32,867 nucleotides of DNA from Alphaproteobacteria bacterium. Its GTDB lineage: Bacteria; Pseudomonadota; Alphaproteobacteria; JAEULC01. A program made the position numbers and the translations under genes. Shown piece by piece: positions 23,836 to 29,885 of this stretch. The stretch is from positions 1-32,867 of the forward strand of contig JADZDN010000177.1 of NCBI GenBank assembly GCA_020851015.1, given 5' to 3'. The notes below the pieces were generated by a model that was not told the DNA's origin, made no database searches, and saw nothing but the letters and a program-made list of their open reading frames with translations. The number at the start of each line of letters is the position of its first letter. Position 1 is the stretch's first letter.

Positions 23836-23931
23836 TGCAACATCTGCCCAGGTTCGTCCCGAACCGATGTTGCGTTTCTTGGGCGTTTCCTCCCTAAACT
23901 CGGGCCGCGCGAAAGCGCGGCCCATTCTTAT
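23836..23931 (+). ncRNA. mmgR: Candidate alpha-r8/MmgR family trans-acting small RNA
   Basis: The proposed transcript of about 90 bases has two stems and a free central segment. Stem one is perfect: GCAACATC (23837-23844) with GATGTTGC (23866-23873), enclosing a second 6-bp helix GGTTCG/CGAACC (23851-23865). The last part is a strong terminator hairpin, GGGCCGCGC-GAAA-GCGCGGCCC (23902-23923), followed by ATTCTTAT. The unpaired middle carries UUUCCUCCCU (23886-23895), the conserved motif of the alpha-r8/MmgR family, complementary to ribosome binding sites. MmgR in Sinorhizobium limits polyhydroxybutyrate accumulation. Promoter and terminator agree, and no ORF competes. The family assignment rests on the motif and layout, recalled without a covariance search. 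Confidence 0.78.
23902..23931 (+). terminator. Intrinsic terminator of the small RNA
   Basis: A perfect 9-bp GC stem (23902-23910 with 23915-23923) closed by the stable GAAA tetraloop and followed by a U-rich run ATTCTTAT. It ends the small RNA and is a better intrinsic terminator than any other hairpin in the window. Confidence 0.75.
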
Positions 23932-24012
23932 CGTATCGCCCGCGCGCGCCGCAAGCGGTGCGCCGCGACAATTTTCGCGTCGGCCCGGTGCGTGCAAAAA
24001 GGCGTCAGGAAA

Positions 24013-24447
24013 TCAGAGGATTGGCTTCGCGGATTCCAGCAGCGAGCGCGCAGGAGCTTTCACGCCCGACGTTTCGGCAAGCGAGGCGCCAACGCCGGAT
24101 CCTGTCGCCGCGGTGGACCGATTCTCCAGGCGATTGATGATCGGCCGGCGCGTCAGCGCGGTCGTCTCGATCGGCGCGACGACGCGGCCCGGCACAGCGA
24201 GCTCGCGAAGGTCGGGCACGCGCTCCGGCGCCATGCGCGGCGGCGGATTTGGCGTGCTGATAACGGGCGGCGGATCCTTTGGCTGGATCGGCGTGGGTGT
24301 CGGCGTGGGGATCGAAGTGGATCCCGGCGGCTTGTACGGCCCGGCGGCCGCGGCTCGTGCCTCCGGCGTCGCGGCGATCGCCACGGCCAGCAGCGCCGCC
24401 AACAAGGCCGCGAGCCGGATCGGTGTCCATGTCGGGAAGTTGGTCAT
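24013..24447 (-). CDS. Exported proline-rich protein with RRP-IN-LENR C-terminal motif (paralogue of next gene)
   Basis: Unrecognised 144-residue exported protein. A signal peptide covers about residues 1-33 (basic start, LAALLAALLAVAIA core, cleavage near ARA-AA). The mature part is proline-rich (PTPTPTPIQPKDPPPVISTPNPPP, 47-70 in parts), likely disordered. The C-terminal 45 residues carry RRPIINRLENR (100-110) and end in SAKPIL. These match the upstream neighbour's C terminus, RRPVINMLENR and AAKPLI, which fixes both the frame and the start, because the alternative frame shares no such similarity. The ATG at 24447 follows AAGGTA. It starts 30 bases after the paralogue. Function unknown; the proximity of the Flp pilin suggests an envelope role. 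Confidence 0.75.
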   Translation of the reverse strand: MTNFPTWTPIRLAALLAALLAVAIAATPEARAAAAGPYKPPGSTSIPTPTPTPIQPKDPPPVISTPNPPPRMAPERVPDLRELAVPGRVVAPIETTALTRRPIINRLENRSTAATGSGVGASLAETSGVKAPARSLLESAKPIL

Positions 24448-24477
24448 TACCTTGGCCCTTGCCGCCGTCGCCCGTGC

Positions 24478-25029
24478 CTAGATCAGCGGCTTGGCGGCGT
24501 CGAGCGCCTGGATGGCGGCGTTGCGCGACGCGGCAGCTGGCTTGGCCCCGGTCGAAGCCGACACGATCAGCCGGTTCTCGAGCATGTTGATCACCGGGCG
24601 GCGCGGAATCTCGATGCGGCGTTCGGCCGGGGCGGTCGCGATCTGGCCGACCGACTGGATCTGCTCCAAACGGCCAAGGTTGCGGAAGTCGCTTCCCGAC
24701 GTCCGCTCGACCACCAGCCTCGGCATATCCATCCGCGTCACGACCGGCACGGACGGCGTCGTCTCCGGAAGGACCGGCGCGCTCTTCGGCGTGTAGGAGG
24801 TCACGCTGGTCGCATAGCCGCCCACCGGCGTGCTGCTGCCGACCGCGCTGCCGCTGCTGTACGGTGCGAAAGAGCCCGACGGGCCCGCCGCCGGCGCCTT
24901 GGCCATGACCGGGGTGCTGACAATTTTCGATTGGGCTTGCGCGACCGACGGGGCCAGCGCGCCCATGCCGAACGCCGCCACCACCGCCAACATCGCCTTC
25001 GCCTGGGTCATCGTCGTCTTGTTGGCCAT
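24478..25029 (-). CDS. Exported protein with RRP-IN-LENR C-terminal motif (tandem paralogue)
   Basis: Unrecognised 183-residue exported protein from the ATG at 25029, which follows the strong site GGAGGTGTGAG. A signal peptide ends near residues 30-33 (AQA-QS). The mature part is rich in Ser, Thr, Gly and Pro up to about residue 95, then has MDMPRLVVERTSGSDFRNLGR and the motif RRPVINMLENR (143-153), ending ALDAAKPLI. This C terminus is shared with the gene after it, so the pair arose by tandem duplication and diverged in length and in the linker. The middle part has no obvious domain. An upstream in-frame ATG at 25074 adds a non-signal leader and is rejected. Divergent to the Flp pilin, with a shared regulatory space of 464 bases that also holds a small ORF. 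Confidence 0.78.
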   Translation of the reverse strand: MANKTTMTQAKAMLAVVAAFGMGALAPSVAQAQSKIVSTPVMAKAPAAGPSGSFAPYSSGSAVGSSTPVGGYATSVTSYTPKSAPVLPETTPSVPVVTRMDMPRLVVERTSGSDFRNLGRLEQIQSVGQIATAPAERRIEIPRRPVINMLENRLIVSASTGAKPAAASRNAAIQALDAAKPLI

Positions 25030-25095
25030 CTCACACCTCCGCAGCAGCTCTTTCGTGTTATCTGTGCGCATCATCGCCGGCCGCGCCCTGCCTCG

Positions 25096-25129
25096 CAGTG
25101 ACGGGCATCACTGGGAAAAACGGCCGTTT
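25096..25129. promoter_or_regulatory. Two dyads in the space between the paralogue pair and the Flp pilin
   Basis: CAGTGA-CGGGCA-TCACTG (25096-25113, perfect 6-bp arms) and the perfect 12-bp palindrome AAACGGCCGTTT (25118-25129) lie five bases apart, upstream of the exported paralogue (minus) and of the small ORF (plus). Such paired dyads are typical of a divergent regulatory region; neither matches a consensus known to me. The remainder of 25030-25493 holds only the small ORF and the A/T-rich pilin leader. Confidence 0.35.
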
Positions 25130-25204
25130 CACGATGCCGGCCAGGCTTGCCGCGCCCCCAAGCGCTTGCCATTGTCCGTCGCATTCCCTGCGGGAGGCTT
25201 AACC

Positions 25205-25324
25205 GTGAACGACGCCCAGGCTCGGCCCCAAGCCAATCTTCACAAGAAAATCAACGAGTTAGAAGAATCGACGATTGTCGAGGTCTGGCAGCTCGGGCTG
25301 GGTCGCAAAGGGATGTTGCGCTGA
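25205..25324 (+). CDS. Candidate small protein of 39 residues
   Basis: A short frame from GTG 25205 to TGA 25324 is preceded by a strong ribosome site, GGGAGG seven bases upstream. The peptide is charged and helical (NLHKKINELEESTIVEVWQLG), with no signal or membrane segment. It lies 169 bases before the Flp pilin on the same strand. Its codon use is less GC-biased than the neighbours', which neither supports nor excludes a real gene. No family was recognised. Confidence 0.45.
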   Translation: MNDAQARPQANLHKKINELEESTIVEVWQLGLGRKGMLR

Positions 25325-25397
25325 ATCCCGCTCGCGAGCTGTTAATCCTAACCATATATTTTAACTAATAAAATCAATGTCTTAGTAACGATTTCCC

Positions 25398-25426
25398 TTG
25401 CATTTAGGCGAAATTCGTCGCTAAAT
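25398..25426 (+). promoter_or_regulatory. Candidate promoter of the Flp pilin
   Basis: TTGCAT (25398-25403) and CTAAAT (25421-25426) are spaced by 17 bases. The latter is a poor -10. The spacer holds TTAGGCGAAATTCGTCGCTAA, an imperfect dyad. The segment 25340-25430 is unusually A/T-rich for this window and includes ATTTTA/TAAAAT arms around 25355-25375, as expected at a strong pilin promoter. Confidence 0.3.
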
Positions 25427-25493
25427 CTTCCCGTTCAGGTTGGCCTGCCGCCCGGCCGCCCGGACAGGTAAACGACGGAAAACGGGTTCGGCC

Positions 25494-25685
25494 ATGAAAA
25501 ACCTATTGCGACAATTCCTGAAGGACGACGCCGGAACGACCACGGTCGAGTACGCGCTGATTGCATCGCTTCTTTCCATCGCTTTCATCGCGTCGGCCGA
25601 GGCGATCGCACACGTGATCCAGGGCCTCTACGGGCAAGTCGACACCGCGCTCGCCTCCGCCAACACGTTCATCGCCCGGCGCTAG
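25494..25685 (+). CDS. Flp/Fap-type pilin
   Basis: Major subunit of type IVb Flp (Tad) pili, 63 residues. The leader MKNLLRQFLKDDAG ends at Gly14, the prepilin peptidase site, and the mature protein begins TTTVEYALIASLLSIAF with the conserved Glu19-Tyr20 (E5 and Y6 of the mature pilin) and a single membrane helix. The short variable tail is GLYGQVDTALASANTFIARR. Length and layout match canonical Flp. No prepilin peptidase, secretin or assembly ATPase is in this window; the TadE/TadG proteins lie about 10 kb away, so the apparatus is probably encoded elsewhere. Its stop overlaps the convergent LysR gene by 17 bases. Confidence 0.94.
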   Translation: MKNLLRQFLKDDAGTTTVEYALIASLLSIAFIASAEAIAHVIQGLYGQVDTALASANTFIARR

Positions 25686-26586
25686 GCGTCGGCTCGCCCG
25701 GCATCGCACGCGCTTCGGCCAGCAGCCAGTCGCGGAACGCGACGATCTTGGGATTGTCGCGCAGCGCCTGCGGGTAGACGAGATAGTAGGCCCAGCGCGC
25801 GGGCAAGCTTACGTCGAAGGGCTTGACCAGGCGCCCGGCCGCGAGGTCGCTGGCCGCCAGCACGCTGCGCGCCAGCGCCACGCCCTGTCCCTCCACCGCC
25901 GCCTGGATCACCATGCTGGAATCGGTGAAGGTGGGCCCGCGCGTCGGGTCGATGTCCTCGACCCCCGCCGCCAGCAGCCACAAGCGCCAGTCCACCCGGA
26001 AGTCATCGTGCAGCAGCGTGTGATGCCGCAGGTCGTCGGGCGTGCGCAGCGCGTGCGGGCCTTGCAGCAGCGAAGGACTGCACACCGGGAACACGTCCTC
26101 GGTCATCAGCCGCGCCGCCTCCAGCCCCGGATAGTCGCCCTGGCCGTAGCGGATCGCGCAGTCCACGTTCTCGCGGCCGAAATCGGTCATGTGGTGGTCT
26201 GCCGAAAGGCGCACGTCGATGCCGGGGTGCCGCTCGCGGAAGCGGCCTAGGCGCGGCACCAGCCACTTGGCCGCGAACGACGGCAGCACGCTCGCCGTCA
26301 GCGAGCCCGTGCGGTCGCGCGCGACCAGCCGTTCGGTCGCCCGTGCCAGGGCGTCGAACGTGTCGCGCACCGCCGGCAGATAGGCCTGGCCGGCATCGGT
26401 CAGCAGCAGCGCGCGGTTCATGCGCCGGAACAGGCTGATTCCCAGCCGCTCCTCCAGCGCCTTGATCTGGTGGCTGACCGCCGCCTGGGTGACGTTCAGC
26501 TCCGCCGCGGCGCGGGTGAAGCTCAAGTGCCGGCCGGCCGCTTCGAAGGCCCGCAACGCATTGAGCGGAGGCAGGAAACGGGACAC
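25669..26586 (-). CDS. LysR family transcriptional regulator (GcvA-like)
   Basis: DNA-binding regulator of 305 residues. The winged helix-turn-helix fills about residues 4-62 (LNALRAFEAAGRHLSFTRAAAELNVTQAAVSHQIKALEERLG), the classical GcvA-type beginning PPLNALRAFEAA. The rest is the periplasmic-binding-protein-like effector domain (PBP2_GcdR/TrpI-like), with SVLPSFAAKWLVPRL and VEGQGVALARSVLA. The GTG at 26586 gives the standard start. A dyad CTAAT-N7-ATTAG (26626-26642) lies in its promoter region and may be its autoregulatory site. The target is not clear; the nearest divergent gene is the DUF1127 protein. Confidence 0.93.
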   Translation of the reverse strand: MSRFLPPLNALRAFEAAGRHLSFTRAAAELNVTQAAVSHQIKALEERLGISLFRRMNRALLLTDAGQAYLPAVRDTFDALARATERLVARDRTGSLTASVLPSFAAKWLVPRLGRFRERHPGIDVRLSADHHMTDFGRENVDCAIRYGQGDYPGLEAARLMTEDVFPVCSPSLLQGPHALRTPDDLRHHTLLHDDFRVDWRLWLLAAGVEDIDPTRGPTFTDSSMVIQAAVEGQGVALARSVLAASDLAAGRLVKPFDVSLPARWAYYLVYPQALRDNPKIVAFRDWLLAEARAMPGEPTPSAGR

Positions 26587-26625
26587 GTCTGGTTTCGCTC
26601 CGGAACCGGTTTCGGATAAATATAA

Positions 26626-26642
26626 CTAATGAATACTATTAG
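26626..26642. promoter_or_regulatory. Candidate LysR-type binding dyad
   Basis: Perfect arms CTAAT (26626-26630) and ATTAG (26638-26642) separated by seven A/T-rich bases, in the divergent space between the LysR gene and the DUF1127 gene. Its size and A/T-rich interior fit LysR binding sites, but the strict T-N11-A form is not evident. Confidence 0.35.
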
Positions 26643-26704
26643 AAACGGTCGTTTGTGAAGCCGCAAATCAGCCTGTACCCATATGGCCGACAAGAAGTTC
26701 TTGC

Positions 26705-26727
26705 GAACGGTTTCTCTTTAACCGTTC
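26705..26727 (+). promoter_or_regulatory. Inverted repeat in the leader of the DUF1127 gene
   Basis: GAACGGTT (26705-26712) and AACCGTTC (26720-26727) are perfect 8-bp arms with a seven-base loop. The right arm continues as CGTTCGTGAACG, a second, mutually exclusive hairpin. The structure ends 26 bases before the ATG at 26754, so it could be an operator or an alternating RNA structure that controls expression. Confidence 0.45.
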
Positions 26728-26753
26728 GTGAACGAATAAAAGGAATTCGTGCC

Positions 26754-26990
26754 ATGACCAGCAACCAGAACCGCTCCCTGCATCCCGCTTCCTGGACCGC
26801 CTCGCTTTTCGGGCGCGCGGCCGTGGTCGGGGGCAAGTCCGGCCGCTTCCTGGGCATGCTGGTGGAATGGCAGGAGCGGGCCCGCGCCCGGCGCCTGCTG
26901 GCGGACATCGACGAGCGCTTGCTCGCCGACATGGGCATCGGCCGCGCCGAGGCCTTCGTGGAGGCCGAGAAGCCGTTCTGGCGCGCCTAG
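26754..26990 (+). CDS. DUF1127 family small protein
   Basis: A 78-residue protein with a DUF1127 domain (PF06568) in its C-terminal half: RARRLLADIDERLLADMGIGRAEAFVEAEKPFWRA, including the typical L-x-D-(M/I)-G and the terminal FWR. The family is small, arginine-rich and common in alphaproteobacteria; some members bind RNA or link to phosphate and nitrogen metabolism. The N-terminal part is basic and unassigned. The ATG at 26754 has AAGGAA upstream; a longer frame begins at 26655 without ribosome site and would run through the inverted repeat. DinB-like follows by 41 bases on the same strand. Confidence 0.88.
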   Translation: MTSNQNRSLHPASWTASLFGRAAVVGGKSGRFLGMLVEWQERARARRLLADIDERLLADMGIGRAEAFVEAEKPFWRA

Positions 26991-27000
26991 GACTGGCGTA

Positions 27001-27026
27001 GGCTCCCGGGCACCGGCTCGGGAGCC
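27001..27026 (+). promoter_or_regulatory. Hairpin that masks the ribosome binding site of the DinB-like gene
   Basis: GGCTCCCG (27001-27008) pairs perfectly with CGGGAGCC (27019-27026). The right arm contains GGGAG, the only good Shine-Dalgarno, seven bases before the ATG at 27032. If the hairpin forms, translation initiation would be blocked. It is also the only candidate for ending the DUF1127 transcript, but lacks a U-tract. Confidence 0.5.
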
Positions 27027-27031
27027 CGCCA

Positions 27032-27544
27032 ATGCTCGACCAGTTCAAGACCTTCGCGCGCTACAACCGCTGGGCCAACCAGACGCTCTACGCCGCCTGC
27101 GACAAGCTGGACGACGCGCCCTACTACGCCGACCGCAGGGCGTTCTTCGGCTCGATCCACAACACGCTGAACCACCTGGTCCTGACCGACCGCATCTGGC
27201 TCGGCCGCATTCTGGGCCAGCCCAACCCGCCCCACGCGCTCGACCACGTGCTCTATGCCGGGCGCGAGGAACTGCGCCAGGCGCGCATCGCCGAGGACGA
27301 GCGGCTGATCGGCATCGTCGACGCCATCGAGCCGGCGCGGCTGATGCAGGACCTTTCCTACGCGACCACGGCGGGCGAGCCGCAGCGCACGCCGCTGCAC
27401 TGGGTGCTGTCGCATCTCTTCAACCACGAGACCCATCACCGGGCCCAGGTACACGACATGCTGAGCCAGGCCGGCCCGAAGCCGCCGCAGATCGACCTTC
27501 TGGTGTTCATCCGCCGGCAGCAGCGCGCAGCAGCATCCGGTTGA
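27032..27544 (+). CDS. DinB family metal-binding four-helix protein
   Basis: DinB/YfiT-like protein of 170 residues, a four-helix bundle that usually binds a divalent metal with three histidines. These are visible as His48 (NTLNHLVLTDRIW) and His132 and His136 (FNHETHHRAQVHDML). The family includes bacillithiol- and mycothiol-dependent S-transferases, but the actual substrate cannot be told. Its ribosome site lies in a hairpin. It converges with the methyltransferase, overlapping its 3' end by 38 bases. Confidence 0.92.
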   Translation: MLDQFKTFARYNRWANQTLYAACDKLDDAPYYADRRAFFGSIHNTLNHLVLTDRIWLGRILGQPNPPHALDHVLYAGREELRQARIAEDERLIGIVDAIEPARLMQDLSYATTAGEPQRTPLHWVLSHLFNHETHHRAQVHDMLSQAGPKPPQIDLLVFIRRQQRAAASG

Positions 27545-28760
27545 CGCCGTTGAACGCCGCGTACAGCGGCCGGAACTCCGCCAGGAACTGGTTCCAGGTC
27601 ATTCCCGGTGCCGCAGCCTCCGCGACCAGGCGGTGGATATCCGCCAGGCTGCGCGTGCCGTCGATGCGGCTGAGGATCGCGGTCGCCAGGCGCGGCAGTT
27701 TCACGCGCAGGGTGAGGCCGTCGAAGCTGGCGGACAGCACCGGGCTGCCTGCCACCATGCCGCGCGCGATCTGCGCGAAATCGACGTCACGGCCATAGGG
27801 CACGGCGGCGGGATCGTCCGGCCGCGCGACGCACGACGCCGCGCGGTCCCTCGCCGCCACGTAGCAGACATGGGTTTTCATGTTACCGGCCAGCAGCTCC
27901 GCAAAGGCCGCAAGCTCGACGAAACCCAGGCCGGCGAGCCGCGCCAGCAGGTCGCGGTCGGTCAGGTAGGTCGCCGGCTCGTAGCGCGCCGCCTCGACAA
28001 AGGACGCGATGGCGAGCCCGGCGCCGTCGATGAGCCGGGCGAACTCCGTCACCGTGTAGGCGCGGTCCTGGGTATGCAGCAGCAGGTCGTAGATGCCGGC
28101 ATCGCCGCCGCTCAGATGGTCGCCCACCAGCGGGTTTCGCCGCAGCCGGTTGGTCGCCGGCAGCTCGCGGATCAGCGCGCGGGCGACCGAAAGGCGCTCG
28201 GCGTCGGGCGCGTCCTCCGCAAGCGCGCGCAGCATCGCCTGCGCGTCGTAGACCCCCGTGCGGCCCAGCGTGCCGTAGACCATCAGCCCCATGCCGCCCT
28301 GGGGCGCGAGCTGCGCCGCAAGCGCCCTCAATCCCGCCGGCGGGTCTTCCAGGTGATGCAGCACGCCGCAGCAGTCGATGTAGTCGTACGGGCCGGGCGC
28401 CACGGAAGCGACGTCGAGCAGCGAGCCGTGGTGGAATTTCACCAGGCGCTCCAGCCCCCGCGCCTTGATCCGCGCCTCGGCGATGCGGCGCGAGGCATCG
28501 GAGAGGTCGAGATAGTGCAACGCGGCGGGACAGGCGCGATCGGCCAGGTGCTGCGCCAGCATCACCAGCGCGTCCCCCGTGCCGCCGCCCGCGACCAGCA
28601 CGCGGAAGGGAAGCGACCAGTCGCGCCGGCCGGCGAAAAGATAGTGGTCGATCTCGCGAAGGTCGCTGGGCGACCCGGTCACCAGTCGCTTGGCCTCGTC
28701 GCGCGGATCGCGCGCGGGATAGGGATGGGCCTCGTACTGCGCGCGGACCGGATCGGTCAC
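27507..28760 (-). CDS. Class I SAM-dependent methyltransferase with C-terminal extension
   Basis: Cytoplasmic methyltransferase of 417 residues from GTG 28760. The N terminus has YEAHPYPARDP (9-19), the SAM-binding loop RVLVAGGGTGDAL (53-65), the acidic Asp85 after the second strand (LDLSD), and CCGVLHHLEDP (130-140), a post-motif typical of small-molecule or protein methylases. The last about 150 residues form a separate region ending LSRIDGTRSLADIHRLVAEAA, resembling a PqqD or winged-helix-like module. The alternative upstream start at 28865 would translate the REP-like repeat and is rejected; GAGGG precedes the GTG. Its target is unknown. Confidence 0.87.
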   Translation of the reverse strand: MTDPVRAQYEAHPYPARDPRDEAKRLVTGSPSDLREIDHYLFAGRRDWSLPFRVLVAGGGTGDALVMLAQHLADRACPAALHYLDLSDASRRIAEARIKARGLERLVKFHHGSLLDVASVAPGPYDYIDCCGVLHHLEDPPAGLRALAAQLAPQGGMGLMVYGTLGRTGVYDAQAMLRALAEDAPDAERLSVARALIRELPATNRLRRNPLVGDHLSGGDAGIYDLLLHTQDRAYTVTEFARLIDGAGLAIASFVEAARYEPATYLTDRDLLARLAGLGFVELAAFAELLAGNMKTHVCYVAARDRAASCVARPDDPAAVPYGRDVDFAQIARGMVAGSPVLSASFDGLTLRVKLPRLATAILSRIDGTRSLADIHRLVAEAAAPGMTWNQFLAEFRPLYAAFNGVNRMLLRAAAGG

Positions 28761-28763
28761 GAT

Positions 28764-28890
28764 GCCCTCACCCGCCTCGCTGCGCTCGGCGCCCTCTCCC
28801 ACGCTTCGCGCGGGCGAGGGTTCGAATCCCCTCGCCCGGCGGAGCCGGGAGAGGGCGGGACCCAACGCAAAGCGTCGGGAGGGTGAGGGC
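28764..28890. repeat. Nested palindromic REP-like element with T-loop mimic
   Basis: Three concentric inverted repeats occupy 127 bases: GCCCTCACCC/GGGTGAGGGC (28764-28773 with 28881-28890), CGCCCTCTCCC/GGGAGAGGGCG (28790-28800 with 28847-28857) and CGGGCGAGGG/CCCTCGCCCG (28811-28820 with 28829-28838). The innermost loop, TTCGAATC, resembles a tRNA T-loop. A further short repeat ACGCAAAGCGT lies near the right end. The element separates the methyltransferase from the quinone oxidoreductase and is not coding. Confidence 0.82.
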
Positions 28891-28905
28891 CTGATCCTGT
28901 CAGGC

Positions 28906-29871
28906 TCAAATGGTCACCACCACCTTGCCCGTCGCCTTGCGCGAGGTCAGCAGCTCGAGCGCGCGCGGCGCCTCGGCGAGCGGCACGCGGTGCGAGACAT
29001 GCGGCTTCAGCTTGCCGGCCTCGTACCACTGGAACAGCTCGGCGAACTGCGCGGCCAGCAGGTCGGGCCGGCGCGTGCGGTACGAGCCCCAGAACACGCC
29101 GTGCACCGCCAGGTTCTTCACCAGCAGGATGTTGGCGGGGATTTGCGGCACCTTGCCCGAGGCGAAGCCGATCACGGCGATGCGTCCGCCCCAGGCGGTC
29201 GAGCGCAGCGAGGCATCGAAGGCGTCGCCGCCCACCGGATCGAACACCGCGTCGGCGCCCTCGCCGCCCGTCAGCGCCTTGATGCGCTCGCGTAAATCCT
29301 CGGTCGCGTAGTTGATGGTCTCGTCCGCGCCGTGCGCGCGGGCCAGCGCCAGCTTCTCGTCCGAGCCGGCGGTGGCGATGACCCGCGCGCCGACCGCCTT
29401 GCCGCATTCGACCGCCGCCAGCCCGACGCCACCGCCCGCGCCGTGCACGACCAGGCTCTCGCCCGGCTTGACGTGCATGTACCAGCGCATCGAGCCATGC
29501 GCCGTGCCGTAGGTGACGGGAAACCCGGCGGCGATGTCGTAGCTCATGGTCTTGGGCAGCACGAAGCAGGCGGACTCGCGGCCGACCGCGCGTTCGGCGA
29601 AGCCGCCGAAGGGCGTGGTGCCCATCACGCGGTCGCCCTTCTTCAGCCGCGTCACGTCGGGGCCGCAGTCGACGATCTCGCCCGCCACCTCAAGCCCCGG
29701 GCTGAAGGGCAGCGGTGGTTTTTCCTGGTACTTGCCGCCGATGATCAGCGTGTCGGCGAAATTGACCCCCGCGGCCTTGACCGCGATCAGCACCTCGCCC
29801 TTTCCTGGCCTGGGATCGGGCAGTTCGCCGGGCTCCAGCGAGCCCCAGGCCTTGACGACGGCGGCGCGCAT
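28906..29871 (-). CDS. NADPH:quinone oxidoreductase family (zinc-less MDR)
   Basis: Cytoplasmic NADPH-dependent oxidoreductase of 321 residues, of the quinone oxidoreductase branch of medium-chain dehydrogenases. The GroES-like N-terminal domain includes AAGVNFADTLIIGGKYQEKP and GLEVAGEIVDCGPDV; the Rossmann part has VVHGAGGGVGLAAVECGKA. The catalytic-zinc and structural-zinc cysteines of alcohol dehydrogenases are absent, in keeping with a zinc-less enzyme. The ATG at 29871 gives a standard MRAAVVKAWG start. It is separated by 14 bases from the asparaginase gene upstream, so the two are probably co-transcribed. The substrate is unknown. Confidence 0.93.
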   Translation of the reverse strand: MRAAVVKAWGSLEPGELPDPRPGKGEVLIAVKAAGVNFADTLIIGGKYQEKPPLPFSPGLEVAGEIVDCGPDVTRLKKGDRVMGTTPFGGFAERAVGRESACFVLPKTMSYDIAAGFPVTYGTAHGSMRWYMHVKPGESLVVHGAGGGVGLAAVECGKAVGARVIATAGSDEKLALARAHGADETINYATEDLRERIKALTGGEGADAVFDPVGGDAFDASLRSTAWGGRIAVIGFASGKVPQIPANILLVKNLAVHGVFWGSYRTRRPDLLAAQFAELFQWYEAGKLKPHVSHRVPLAEAPRALELLTSRKATGKVVVTI

Positions 29872-29885
29872 GCGATTGCTCCCGG

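Noticed and set aside
23773..23997. Minus-strand frame of 74 codons across the small RNA
   Set aside because: No ribosome site or family match, and it runs through a strong terminator hairpin; the RNA explains the region better.
24005..24430. Alternative frame of 141 codons overlapping the proline-rich exported protein
   Set aside because: It shares no similarity with the neighbouring paralogue and has no signal peptide, whereas the 24013-24447 frame has both.
28811..28838. tRNA T-arm-like sequence (GGG-TTCGAAT-CCC)
   Set aside because: No anticodon arm, D arm or acceptor stem can be built around it; it is the core of a nested palindromic repeat.
28761..28865. N-terminal extension of the methyltransferase
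   Set aside because: It translates the nested repeat; the GTG at 28760 follows a good ribosome site and begins the conserved region.
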